DNA of 64,000 nt, from assembly GCA_937927975.1 (NCBI GenBank), contig CALEZT010000186.1, forward strand, positions 1 to 64,000, written 5' to 3'. Under the pieces are notes generated by a model. The model was given only the letters and a program-made list of their open reading frames with translations. It made no database searches and was not told the DNA's origin. Both the position numbers and the translations under genes were made by a program. Positions 16,178 through 25,167 of the stretch are shown here, one piece after another. Numbering within the stretch: position 1 is the first letter of the stretch; the number at the start of each line of letters is the position of its first letter. Source of the DNA: an uncultured Phycisphaerales bacterium. GTDB taxonomy: Bacteria > Planctomycetota > Phycisphaerae > Sedimentisphaerales > Anaerobacaceae.

Positions 16178-19100
16178 GATCCGACGCGCTCGGCCACTCT
16201 CTTCTTGTCTCTGTGCCGCAGGATCGCCATGAACACGACCACGATGGCGTACGGGACGAGCAGGTGTCTGGGCGAACCGCCACCGGTGGCGGACATGGAA
16301 CAGCCGCCGTTGCCGTCGGCGCCGGCGAAGGCCATGACCTCCGCGTCGCTGGCGACGAGGTAGTACGGCGTGAAGTGCGTGGTCTTGAATCGCAGGGCAT
16401 AGAGGTCGCCGCTGATCGCCACGGTCTCGATGTCGGTGATGCCCTGCTGGCTCAAAGCGCCGGTCAGGGAGTTGTACCAGTAGGCCCTCGCCTGGCGGTT
16501 GGCGGCGTCGGCCTGGTAGGGGATGGTCACCGTGACCGGCTGGCTGAACTCGATGCCGCTGGGCCCGAAATCATAGCTGCCCAGGCAATCGTCCGGTGAA
16601 ACGACCGGGTTGAGGATCTTCGAGATGCTGACTCGGACGCTGCTCTGGCAGGCGCCGGCCGGCACGACGATGGAGACGTCCGAGGCTCGCGTAATCGCGG
16701 TCGGTGCGGTTCCGATCGTGGTCTGTGCGGCGGGATTGATCAGGGCCGAATACAACGGGGTCGAGTCCAGATACGTCGTCGCGGCGCAGTAGATGTCCAG
16801 CGAGGAATCGCGGGAATCCGCCCAGACGATGTAAGGCTGGCCGTCCGTGCTCAGGGCGATGGCCGGTTCGGTCTGGCTGCCCCGGGCGCCGCCGCCGAGC
16901 AGGACGTTCGTCTTGACGGCGCCGTCGCTGAGTTCGGTGAAATAGACGTCGGTGGCGGCCCCGTAGACGCCGATGTTGCGGTCGTCCTGCCAGCAGGCGA
17001 AGACTTTGCCAGCGGAGTTGCACGCGACGGAGGGCGCCGTCTGGTCGGCGCCGGTGGTGTCGTCGATGATGTTCACGCCGGTCAGCGGGGACGAGGGAAG
17101 GCCGTTGGAGGACGCGTAGTCAACGTCCGCATTGCCCGAGACGCGGTTCACCCACAGCAGGTGGACAGTGGAACCGCCCGGAGTCACGGCCAGAGCCGGG
17201 CTCGTCTGATCGCCGGCGCCGGTGACGACTGCGACGTTCGTCCACGAGGCGTTTGAGGCTGCGGCATAGAGATCCGCCTGCCCGCTTCGCCTGTCGGTCC
17301 AAACGAGGTAGGCCGTGTTGCCCGCGTCAACGGCCATGTCCGGCTCCGTCTGGTCCTCGGTGTTCGTTGTGACGCGAGACACGGTCGAGCTGGCGAAGGC
17401 GTTGGTCGAGTGGGCAACGTAGATGTCCTGATTTCCGTTGCGGTCGTCCTGCCACGCGACGTAGACCCGGCTGGGCGAGGCGCCGTCGACGACCACCGCC
17501 GGAGCGGTCTGATTGTCGTCGGCGTTGACCACCGCGGTTTCTTTCGAGAAGGTCCGTCCGCTGTCGGCGCTCACCGACGCGTAGACGTCCCAATGACCCG
17601 TGCGATTGTCCTGCCAGACCACGTACAGGGTCCCGTCGGGGGCCATCGCGAGGTCCGGATAACACTGATCGAGCGGATGGTTTGTGATCTGGACCGGAGC
17701 ATCGAATCCGTCCTGGCCCGCGGCCATCCGCGCCAGGAAGATGTCCCTGGCGCCGACGGGGCCGGCGTGCCAGGCCGCCCAGATGTTGCCCGACGCGTCG
17801 CCCACCGTCACGGGCGCTCCTTTGGCCAGAGCGCCGGCCTGGCTGACGCGACGAGCGCTTCCGAAGGCCCGCATCTCCGTCGAGAAGGAGTAGGTCGCCG
17901 GGCTCATGACGTTGCCCGCCAGATCGGCGGCGTTGACCGTCATGCGGAGCTCATGGTCGAAGTCGAACTGCTCGTTGTGCTGGTAGGTGAATTGATAGTC
18001 GTGCTTGGAGCCCGACCGGATGCACCGACCCAGGGCGCTGGTGTACAGAGCCGTGTTGCCCTGGTAGATGATCTGGTCGTCCAGCGTGACGGTCACCGAC
18101 GAGGCGTTGACTCCCTTGCCGGCGTCGGTCACGTGGAACGTGATCAGGTTGTTCAGCGGCACCTGGATCGCTCCCGGCGCCGGGGATTGCCTGGCCACGA
18201 CCGGGGCGGCCGTGTCGGGGGCGGAGCCCACGACCATGACGGCGATCGTCTCGGAGGCGGTCAGCGAGCCGTCGCTGACGGTGAACGTGATCTGGTGCGA
18301 GCCGACCTGGTCCGCGCCGGGCGTCCAAGTGAAGTTCTGGCCTGTGAACGTCGCGCCGGCGGGAAGCCCCGTGGCTGAGTAGGTCAGGACGGCGCCGTCG
18401 GGGTCGGTTCCCGAGAGACTCAGGGCCAGCGTGTTGTCCTCGCTGACCGATCGATCCCCGATGGACGCCAGGGCGGGCGGCCGATTGACATTGGCGACCG
18501 AGATCGCGACCGTCCTGGAAGCTTGGGCTTTTCCGTCGCTGACGGTGAAGGTCACCGAGTAGGACCCCGCCTGGCTGAAGTTGGGGGTCCAGGCGAACGT
18601 CTGCCCGTTGAAGGTCGCGCCGGCCGGCAGGCCGGTGGCGGAATACGTGAGAGAGTCGCCGTCGGCGTCGGTGGCGCTGATGGTGAAGCTCAGCGCCTGG
18701 TTCTCATTCACGCTCCTGTCGCCGAGGCTGCCCAGGACGGGCGCTGTGTTCGGCCGCGACACGGTGATCGTGATCGTCTCGGAATCCTGGGCCTGTCCGT
18801 CGCTGACGGTGAAGGTGACCTGGTGGCTCCCGACGCTGTTCGAGGTCGGAGTCCAGGAAAACGTCCGATTGGCGAAAGTTGCGCCGGTCGGCAGTCCGGT
18901 GGCGGAATAGGCGAGGGTCCCCTGGCCGGTGTAGACCGCATTGACGGTGAACGTCAGCGTCTGGCCCGTCTCGATCTGTTTGTCTCCGATCAGAGTCAGG
19001 GCCGGGACAGTTCCGCCGCTTTGCGTCTCAGACCAGACCGGGCCGCACTGGGCGCGGTATTTGTCCCACATGTTACGAGTGAATGAGCCGATTCCGGACC

Positions 19101-20961
19101 ACCAACCTTGAAATTCTCCACCCGAAGCGGTAAGCGCCATGTACCGGTCCGTGTAATCGAAGTAGGCATCGTGATTCCAGAGTGCTCTTCCGTTCGGCGT
19201 CAACAGGGCCGCCAAGGCGGTACCGTCGAACGGAGGACTCGCCACGTTGCGATAGTTGGTATAGAGCCACTTGTTGTCCAAATAGGGATGTGTGCTGTGT
19301 TTGATGCCCCACTCAGGCATGCCGAGGTCTGAGACCTCATAGGGGATCCTGCCGTCGCTGCGAGAGTCCGGCTGCCATGGACCTGAGATCTTCCATCGCG
19401 TGCGGTAGACCGGCGTGAACGTCCCGCCTGTCTTCTGGTCGGTGCACAGGTACGTCCCGGTCACATCGAAGTCCTTTCCGCGGCCGTCCCACTCGATCGT
19501 GACCCAGTCGCTTTCAGTACGCGAGTCCCCGGAGTAGTTGGCGACATTTCGGATCTCGACCACCGTTCCGGTCGCTCCGGTCGTCGTCTGGGCAATCTTG
19601 TTTCCGACGCCGATGGTTCCGATGATGTCGGACGGTTTCACAGCCTTGGCCCTGTAGGTCCACGTATTGCCGGTCCAACCGGTGCCTGATGTGCGATTCA
19701 CGTCCGCTTGCGTGACGTAGAACGTCTGGTCGTCTTCTCCGAAATGAACATAATCCGGTGGTTTGTTCCCGGGTCCGTAGCCGGGAGAATAGAGGTAGTC
19801 TCCCGATTTCTGACCGATCGCTTTCATGCCGGGGTCGCCCAAGACGATGCCTGCGAAGAGGATGGGCCATTTGCGTCCGCCTGCAACGCCTCCGTCATTC
19901 GCCCAGACCTTTCGGCCTCCGGCTTCGACGATCCCGTTCAAGTCGATGCCAAGCTGCACGAATCGCCACAGGAGCAACTCTTTTTGTTCGTTCGTGAAGT
20001 TCATGTGCAGCATCAGCGCTCCTACGCCGATCTGGGCATGTATTTCGCGACCGTAGTTGGGCATGTTCTTCGCCGGGTGCATGTAATCACCCTGCCATCC
20101 GGCGTAATGATCCAACCACGGCGCTGCGAAGTAGTTGGCGACGCTTTGCGGCGAGGGTGTGCCGCCGACCGTCGGCAATCGTTGCAGGACCGAATAGTCG
20201 AGCATGCTCTTGTTGAATCTGACGGTCTTCTCGGTTCCGCTATAGGCAGGACGAAAGCTGCCGGAGGGGGCCTGCGACGGCAGGACCGTCAGCACCGCCG
20301 CTCGATACAGTTGCGGTCGAGAGATCTCGGTAACACTGATAACGGACACGATCGATGAATGGGGCGCCACTACCCGGGGGTTTGACGTGGAAACGTTGAA
20401 CGCAATATTCAGCGCGGGTTGGTAAGGGATCGGAACCCAGCAGATGGCATTGTCGTATCCGACAGCGTTCACCTTCGGGTCCGGATTGACCATCGATCCG
20501 TTCATGATGCGTGTGCCGGACTGCACGCTGGCCGGGTTGAATTCGACGATGGTTACAGGACCAACCACCCAGAAGTCGCCGGTGAGGAACTGCCCGACAG
20601 AGTAGTTCTTGTCAAATCGCCAGGTGATGCCGAACTGTTGAAGGACTTGTGCCCTGTAGGAGACATGATCCGGCCAAACCGCGGCATAGGTGGCCGCGTC
20701 GGCCTGCTGAATCACCACGGTGTCGCCTGCGGCGGCCTTGGAACGCACCTCGTCCAGCGTCTTCCAGGGCTGTCCGCTGGTGCCGGGATTGGAAGGGCTG
20801 CCGATGGCGGTGTTCAGATAATATGTCGCTCCCTGGGCTGGGATTGCACTTCCCGCGAGCAACAGCGGCAAGATGCAGCGCAGCCATCTGGCGGATCGAT
20901 CAGTCACGCGACGGACTCGTTCCGAGTCGCGGTGTTTTCTTTTCAACGAACTGATCCTCAT
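16174..20961 (-). CDS. Giant multidomain secreted protein with Cys-type C-terminal sorting tail
   Basis: A 1,595-residue exported protein. A signal peptide (about 26-45, LRCILPLLLAGSAIPAQGA) is followed by a region of about 600 residues I do not recognise, opening with YYLNTAIGSPSNPGTSGQPW, a motif often found at the start of beta-helix or alginate-lyase-like surface proteins. Three Ig/He_PIG-type repeats (about 650-910) repeat SATGLPAGATF and VTFTVSDG. A Big-like domain (about 915-1030) follows, then sialidase-like propeller repeats (about 1035-1400; YVVWQDNRTGHWDVY, VYVAWQDDRNGNQDIY), a ZU5-like region, and a tail GGCSMSATGGGS with Cys1554, a 15-residue hydrophobic segment and RHRDKKR. ATG 20961 is chosen over 21060 because GGGGG lies just upstream. 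Coupled to a CPBP protease. Confidence 0.85.
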   Translation of the reverse strand: MRISSLKRKHRDSERVRRVTDRSARWLRCILPLLLAGSAIPAQGATYYLNTAIGSPSNPGTSGQPWKTLDEVRSKAAAGDTVVIQQADAATYAAVWPDHVSYRAQVLQQFGITWRFDKNYSVGQFLTGDFWVVGPVTIVEFNPASVQSGTRIMNGSMVNPDPKVNAVGYDNAICWVPIPYQPALNIAFNVSTSNPRVVAPHSSIVSVISVTEISRPQLYRAAVLTVLPSQAPSGSFRPAYSGTEKTVRFNKSMLDYSVLQRLPTVGGTPSPQSVANYFAAPWLDHYAGWQGDYMHPAKNMPNYGREIHAQIGVGALMLHMNFTNEQKELLLWRFVQLGIDLNGIVEAGGRKVWANDGGVAGGRKWPILFAGIVLGDPGMKAIGQKSGDYLYSPGYGPGNKPPDYVHFGEDDQTFYVTQADVNRTSGTGWTGNTWTYRAKAVKPSDIIGTIGVGNKIAQTTTGATGTVVEIRNVANYSGDSRTESDWVTIEWDGRGKDFDVTGTYLCTDQKTGGTFTPVYRTRWKISGPWQPDSRSDGRIPYEVSDLGMPEWGIKHSTHPYLDNKWLYTNYRNVASPPFDGTALAALLTPNGRALWNHDAYFDYTDRYMALTASGGEFQGWWSGIGSFTRNMWDKYRAQCGPVWSETQSGGTVPALTLIGDKQIETGQTLTFTVNAVYTGQGTLAYSATGLPTGATFANRTFSWTPTSNSVGSHQVTFTVSDGQAQDSETITITVSRPNTAPVLGSLGDRSVNENQALSFTISATDADGDSLTYSATGLPAGATFNGQTFAWTPNFSQAGSYSVTFTVSDGKAQASRTVAISVANVNRPPALASIGDRSVSEDNTLALSLSGTDPDGAVLTYSATGLPAGATFTGQNFTWTPGADQVGSHQITFTVSDGSLTASETIAVMVVGSAPDTAAPVVARQSPAPGAIQVPLNNLITFHVTDAGKGVNASSVTVTLDDQIIYQGNTALYTSALGRCIRSGSKHDYQFTYQHNEQFDFDHELRMTVNAADLAGNVMSPATYSFSTEMRAFGSARRVSQAGALAKGAPVTVGDASGNIWAAWHAGPVGARDIFLARMAAGQDGFDAPVQITNHPLDQCYPDLAMAPDGTLYVVWQDNRTGHWDVYASVSADSGRTFSKETAVVNADDNQTAPAVVVDGASPSRVYVAWQDDRNGNQDIYVAHSTNAFASSTVSRVTTNTEDQTEPDMAVDAGNTAYLVWTDRRSGQADLYAAASNASWTNVAVVTGAGDQTSPALAVTPGGSTVHLLWVNRVSGNADVDYASSNGLPSSPLTGVNIIDDTTGADQTAPSVACNSAGKVFACWQDDRNIGVYGAATDVYFTELSDGAVKTNVLLGGGARGSQTEPAIALSTDGQPYIVWADSRDSSLDIYCAATTYLDSTPLYSALINPAAQTTIGTAPTAITRASDVSIVVPAGACQSSVRVSISKILNPVVSPDDCLGSYDFGPSGIEFSQPVTVTIPYQADAANRQARAYWYNSLTGALSQQGITDIETVAISGDLYALRFKTTHFTPYYLVASDAEVMAFAGADGNGGCSMSATGGGSPRHLLVPYAIVVVFMAILRHRDKKRVAERVGS

Positions 20962-21030
20962 ACATACCCCCAATAACCGGTCTTCACACGCCATCGCGTG
21001 CAGGAGTGGTTCCCCGGACTCCTTGACCAA

Positions 21031-21060
21031 ATTGTAGCAAACGAATTGCAGGAGGAACAA
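21031..21060 (-). promoter_or_regulatory. Candidate promoter for the giant protein gene
   Basis: Read on the minus strand: TTGTTC (21060-21055), an 18-bp spacer and TACAAT (21036-21031), about 70 bp upstream of the ATG at 20961. The -10 box is good and the -35 box weak. Confidence 0.45.
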
Positions 21061-21189
21061 TCAGATAATCGCGTTCGGTCCTTCCCGAGGTTCGACGCAC
21101 GCACGGCCAGGCGGGGGCGGGGTCGGATCGCGGGGCTCTGTGCGGGAGCAAGGCGGCAGCGCCCGGGGGGGTGTCGGGCTATTTTTGGC

Positions 21190-21218
21190 TTGAGTTGCCC
21201 GAATGCCGCGTCGATAAT
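21190..21218 (+). promoter_or_regulatory. Candidate promoter for the exopolysaccharide locus
   Basis: TTGAGT (21190-21195), a 17-bp spacer and GATAAT (21213-21218) lead into epsI. Predicted start near 21225. Confidence 0.5.
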
Positions 21219-21380
21219 GATGCAACAACGACACACGCGAAGTGTCGGAGCGCGACGGCCCGGCTCCTCCGATAAGCCTGGGGGCCGACGGTATCCGGTT
21301 TCGTCTCGGTTTGTGATGGGTGTAGGCCAAAGATGTACTACTCGAGGGCTATGCAACCCGGCATACCCCTTTCTGATGGG

Positions 21381-22172
21381 ATGGAAATTATGTGTTTGCG
21401 GAAGGGCTATCTCGCGGAACACCGCTGCGGTGGAGCGGCAGGCATTGCCATGGCGGCCATCATTGCGGTGATGGTGATGGTGGGCGCCGGTGCGGCGTAC
21501 CGGTATTGGGCTCCTCGCTGGAAGATGTCTGCGGACAGGCACATCGAATTGCCGGTTCCGCTGAGCCAACTCCCCATGCAGATCGGCGACTGGGTCGGCC
21601 AGGACCTGGAAATCGATCCCGGCGCCTTGATCTACATAGAACGAAATTTCGCGGACGACTATGTGAGTCGTCGGTATCTGAACACGACAGCCCGATTCGT
21701 AGGCGATCTCTACGTCGTCTACTGCGCGACGCGGGTGTCCGGGATTATCGGACATCGGCCTCAACGCTGCTATCCCGGCAGCGGCTGGATCTGGGACAGC
21801 ACGACTCCTTCGCAGATCGTCAGTCGATCCGGCAGGACCGTGGAATGTCTGATTCACAGTTTTCACAAGCCGGCGCCGGCCTTCTCTGAGATCTGCGTAT
21901 TGAGCTACTATGTTCTGAATGGGCGAGTCACCCTTAGTGAAAAGGAATTCTCAAGTTGGTTTGGCAGGACGCCGAATCTGGCGGGGGATCCTGCCCGATA
22001 CGTTGCTCAGATCCAAGTCAGTTCGAACACCGAACAGGCGTGCAGAGCTTTGGCCTCGGACGTGGCCGACGTGGTCTTCTCCCACCTGCCCAACGAAGAC
22101 GGACGCGTCCTCGCAGTTGAGACTTCGGATACGCCGATGCCGGTGCAGAGGTCGGCCGGACAGGGCGAGTAA
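21381..22172 (+). CDS. epsI: Exosortase-associated EpsI-family protein
   Basis: A 263-residue EpsI (DUF3485) protein. It has one N-terminal membrane segment (IAMAAIIAVMVMVGAGAAY) and an extracytoplasmic domain with family hallmarks: IGDWVGQDLEID near the start, VVYCATRVSGIIGHRPQRCY and PGSGW, the Cys-Pro-Gly-x-Gly-Trp block present in EpsI. EpsI occurs only with exosortase/PEP-CTERM polysaccharide systems, where it is often fused to or encoded beside the exosortase. Here it opens the locus, 24 kb before the exosortase. Start uncertain: 21381 or 21390 (GGATGG five bases upstream), with an unlikely extension to 21333. Confidence 0.8.
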   Translation: MEIMCLRKGYLAEHRCGGAAGIAMAAIIAVMVMVGAGAAYRYWAPRWKMSADRHIELPVPLSQLPMQIGDWVGQDLEIDPGALIYIERNFADDYVSRRYLNTTARFVGDLYVVYCATRVSGIIGHRPQRCYPGSGWIWDSTTPSQIVSRSGRTVECLIHSFHKPAPAFSEICVLSYYVLNGRVTLSEKEFSSWFGRTPNLAGDPARYVAQIQVSSNTEQACRALASDVADVVFSHLPNEDGRVLAVETSDTPMPVQRSAGQGE

Positions 22173-22692
22173 CAACTTGATGTGACGGGATGGAGATCGT
22201 CATAACTCTTGAAAAGGCAATGGATTGCGTCTGTCTTGTGGCGCTGCCGACGGGGACGGAGTCTGCCCTGTTTGAGACAAGGGATGTCGCTATCTATGGG
22301 GCGAGGATGGTGCTTGTGCTTGAGGGTGACATAGCAAATGCGGCTCATCCGGTTTTCGCATACTTTTGTGGTTTCGGCACGCCCCAAGCGGCGTGCGGAG
22401 GAGATTTTCCGCTTTGAGCCAATAGCATGGAGGGGTGATCCGTGCCCCGTGACTCGCGATCCGAGACACCGGCCAGGGGTTACCAGGCAGGCGTGCATAG
22501 CACGCCGTCCATGCTGCTGGCGAAAAGCGCAAAATCTCCCAGGCCCGCCCGCTTCGGGCGGGATCGAAGTACGCGAAAACCGGATGAGCCGAAAATATGG
22601 CCGTGATTCACTTCTGATGGTCACGGTTCCCTGATAGGATCAGCCGCATGTGATTCTGTCCCCCCGAGAGGGACCGAAAGAAAGAGGCGTCT
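22173..22692. other. Intergenic region holding a foldback element
   Basis: About half of this 520-bp gap is the foldback element at 22341-22591. The 168 bp before it contain a short open frame (from 22190) without recognisable features that runs into the element, possibly a disrupted gene fragment. The last 100 bp supply the ribosome site AAGAGG before the methyltransferase ATG. Confidence 0.5.
22341..22591. repeat. 251-bp foldback (MITE-like) element with 25-bp terminal inverted repeats
   Basis: The left end (22341-22365) and right end (22567-22591) are inverted copies differing at one base; the shared core is CGGCTCATCCGGTTTTCGC. Inside lie further nested inverted pairs: 22400-22415 with 22524-22539 (one mismatch) and AGCATGGA (22424-22431) with TCCATGCT (22508-22515). 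There are also local hairpins (GCACGCC/GGCGTGC and CCCGCCCG/CGGGCGGG). No transposase is encoded. A third copy of the end sequence is at 32-55. No clear target-site duplication was found, although AAAT occurs at or near both ends. Confidence 0.75.
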
Positions 22693-23343
22693 ATGACCGT
22701 GTTCTCTCGCTTATCCAAGATTAGCCGGGTGCGTAAGCTGGAACTCCTCGAAAAATGCATGAAGCCTGCGGCTCACGACAAGGTCCTTGATGTGGGCGCT
22801 CAAGTCAGCAGCAATTCCACGGATGTCCAATTCGTCGATTGGTATCCCTGGAAAGAGAATGTCACCGCGGTGAACGTTTCGCAGGAATACCTTGATGCGA
22901 TCAAGGAGCGTTACCCTGTGGTGAATACCAGGTTCGCTGACGCACGTCGCCTGCCTTGGCCCGACAAGACTTTCGATGTTGTCTTCAGCAATGCGGTTAT
23001 TGAACACGTAGGGAATCTGCAGGATCAGAGGCAGATGGCCTCCGAGATCATGCGGGTGGGAAAACGGTGGTTTGTCACAACGCCGAATCGATGGTATCCG
23101 TTCGAATTCCACATGCGCTTACCCTTTGTAACCTGGCTGCCCTGGCATTCCTATCTGCGTTTCAGCAGGCTGGTTCGCTACGACCCCTCTCAAAGAAAAT
23201 ACGTCTTTGGCTCGCGATATCCGGCGACTCTGCGCCTGATGAGTGCCGGAGACCTCAAGCGATGTTTTCCCAACAGCAGAGTTATCAAGCAGCGCGTGAC
23301 GCCCATGGCTGAGACGCTGATTGTGATCGGGCCCAAGCAGTGA
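22693..23343 (+). CDS. SAM-dependent methyltransferase (class I)
   Basis: A 216-residue class I methyltransferase of the Methyltransf_11 type. Motif I is KVLDVGAQVSSNSTDVQ, a slightly altered glycine-rich loop. DARRLPWPDKTFDVVFSNAVIEHVG is the classic motif II/III stretch of this family. The C-terminal part (RWYPFEFHMRLPFVTWLP) suggests a membrane-associated substrate, as in polysaccharide or lipid-linked glycan methylation. ATG follows AAGAGG by five bases. It precedes the flippase gene, so methylation of a lipid-linked repeat unit is plausible but not shown. Confidence 0.8.
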   Translation: MTVFSRLSKISRVRKLELLEKCMKPAAHDKVLDVGAQVSSNSTDVQFVDWYPWKENVTAVNVSQEYLDAIKERYPVVNTRFADARRLPWPDKTFDVVFSNAVIEHVGNLQDQRQMASEIMRVGKRWFVTTPNRWYPFEFHMRLPFVTWLPWHSYLRFSRLVRYDPSQRKYVFGSRYPATLRLMSAGDLKRCFPNSRVIKQRVTPMAETLIVIGPKQ

Positions 23344-23493
23344 TTCATGCTGGAATCATGTCGGTCGGTGCAGCACGGAGAGGACGTGCTCCTTCTGCTG
23401 TGCGGATGGTCTTTCTGGCGTGAAACCAATGGGCTGTTGTTTGCAGAGTCGGGATGCAGCGGGTTTGGCAATGTGCGTGCGCGAACGCAGGGT

Positions 23494-25110
23494 ATGAAGA
23501 ATCGCATCGAGATCAGCAAGCGATTGCTGTTGATCAATTCCGCAAGTTCCATCGGGGCGCAGGTGTTGCAGATGGCGGTGCTGCTCTGGGTGCAGTACCG
23601 TATTCTGGATCGCAGAAGCGCCGAGGAATTCGGTCTGTCGCCGCTGGTCTGGGCGGTCATTCATTTCATTCCGCTCTTCACGGACATCCTGACCGCCGGA
23701 TTGCAGCGGTATGTGATTGAAGCGTACGCCCAGGGAGACGAGAACCGGGTCCGTCAAATCGTGTCGTCCATGTTCCCGGTGTTGCTGACGGGCGGACTGG
23801 TGCTTCTGTTTGGCGGTGGACTGGCCGTCTGGCACGTGGAAAAGATCCTGGTGATCCCGGAGGGACTGATTTGGGACGCGCGGCTGATGATGTTTCTGCC
23901 GCTTCTGGTGATGGCGGCGCAACTGCCCTGCTCGCCGCTTGGCCAGGGATTGTACGTGCGACAGAGGTACGTCACTATGAACATCATCTCGCTCTGTTCC
24001 GATGTCGTCAAGACGGCGCTTCTTTTGACGCTCATACTCGGGGTGAGCACACGCGTGATCTGGATGGCGGTCGCGACGGTCGTCGGACAGATGATCTCCC
24101 TGGTGGTCAGCACGATCCTCTCGTTGCGCGCCATGCCCGAGTTGAGGTATCGATACGCACCCATCGACTGGAATATGGTCCGCGCGATCACAGGGTTCGG
24201 AGGATGGAACTTCCTGATCAGTCTGGCGACCCGACTGAGGGAGTATTCGGTTCCTCTGATTCTGAACCGCTTGGGGCCGGGCGCCTCGGTGGAACTCACA
24301 ACGTTCCACGTCGGCTCCATTGCCCGACGTCTCACCGACCAGTTCTTTCACGTCATGGCCAGGCCGACGTACCCGATCATCAACGGCATGTACGCCATGG
24401 GCGCAAAAGATCGGTTCCGCAGCGCCTACCTTCGAGGCGGGAGAATCGGATTGTGGATCACCCTGCTGGTTGCGATTCCCGCGTCGATCTATGCCGAGCC
24501 GGTGATACGCTTGTACACGAAGGGCAAGTATCCCGATGCCGCGACGGTGATGATGCTCACGTTGGCCTGCTATGTTCTCTCGCATGGAAGCTGGCTGGTC
24601 GGAACGGTGGCCGCAGCCAAGGCGCAGGTGCGTCCTCTGGGAATTCGGTTGTCTGCGGCCCAAGCCGCCGGCGTGGTGTTGACCATCATCCTGGCGGGTC
24701 GGCTGGGGTTCGGGAGGGTTGGCGCTGCGGCGATTGGCGCTGCGATCGCGACTCTGTCGGCGAATGCCTTCTCCGCAGTGTTCTTCACGCTGCCTCTGGG
24801 GCTTCGTCTGGCGGAGGTGAAGTTCGGTTCCTGGATTCGAAAGACGCTCTTGCCGGGCGTGGCTCCGGCGTGCGTGACCGCTGTCGTCTGGGTCGCCCTG
24901 AGCCTTCTGGTCAAACCCGACACATGGTTCGAGGTCGTTGCGTGCGCCGCCGCGGGAGTTCCATGCTACTTCGCATTTCTCTTGGCGTTCTGCGCAGAGC
25001 CGACGGATCGAGCGGACCTGAGGAAGATCCTCGATCGGGTGAAAGGCCGACTGGCGGGGACCCCCTCGTCTCCAGAGACCGCCTCTGTCGCCCCGATGCA
25101 GAACCCCTGA
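23494..25110 (+). CDS. Wzx-type polysaccharide flippase
   Basis: About 538 residues with 12-14 predicted membrane helices, in the MOP/MVF exporter superfamily to which Wzx flippases belong. The N-terminal helix pattern (LLLINSASSIGAQVLQMAVL) and repeated paired hydrophobic segments fit. Wzx moves the undecaprenyl-linked repeat unit across the inner membrane. The frame is open from 23347, but residues before MKNRIEISKR have no homology character; ATG 23494 or GTG 23473 are likely starts. Its position in a locus with a polymerase and a Wzc-like protein supports the Wzx/Wzy pathway. Confidence 0.85.
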   Translation: MKNRIEISKRLLLINSASSIGAQVLQMAVLLWVQYRILDRRSAEEFGLSPLVWAVIHFIPLFTDILTAGLQRYVIEAYAQGDENRVRQIVSSMFPVLLTGGLVLLFGGGLAVWHVEKILVIPEGLIWDARLMMFLPLLVMAAQLPCSPLGQGLYVRQRYVTMNIISLCSDVVKTALLLTLILGVSTRVIWMAVATVVGQMISLVVSTILSLRAMPELRYRYAPIDWNMVRAITGFGGWNFLISLATRLREYSVPLILNRLGPGASVELTTFHVGSIARRLTDQFFHVMARPTYPIINGMYAMGAKDRFRSAYLRGGRIGLWITLLVAIPASIYAEPVIRLYTKGKYPDAATVMMLTLACYVLSHGSWLVGTVAAAKAQVRPLGIRLSAAQAAGVVLTIILAGRLGFGRVGAAAIGAAIATLSANAFSAVFFTLPLGLRLAEVKFGSWIRKTLLPGVAPACVTAVVWVALSLLVKPDTWFEVVACAAAGVPCYFAFLLAFCAEPTDRADLRKILDRVKGRLAGTPSSPETASVAPMQNP

Positions 25111-25167
25111 CGGGACCGTCGATTGCCTCCGGAAGGAGGATGCCGCTTTGATGGAGCCGCAACGCAC

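Larger units (their letters stand above)
20962..21380. other. Divergent regulatory region between secretion and polysaccharide loci
   Basis: No gene is seen. Outward-facing sigma-70-like promoters serve the giant-protein/T2SS side (21031-21060, minus) and the polysaccharide side (21190-21218, plus). The plus-strand leader of about 155 nt contains a hairpin (GACAC, loop, GTGTC, about 21230-21246) and GC-rich segments that could fold further. I could not match it to a known riboswitch. Confidence 0.5.

Noticed and set aside
21219..21380. Possible cyclic-di-GMP riboswitch in the epsI leader
   Set aside because: The segment is GC-rich and has a hairpin, but the conserved GEMM bases do not line up.
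22338..22634. A 98-codon open frame over the foldback element
   Set aside because: It reads straight through the inverted repeats and has no protein-like character.
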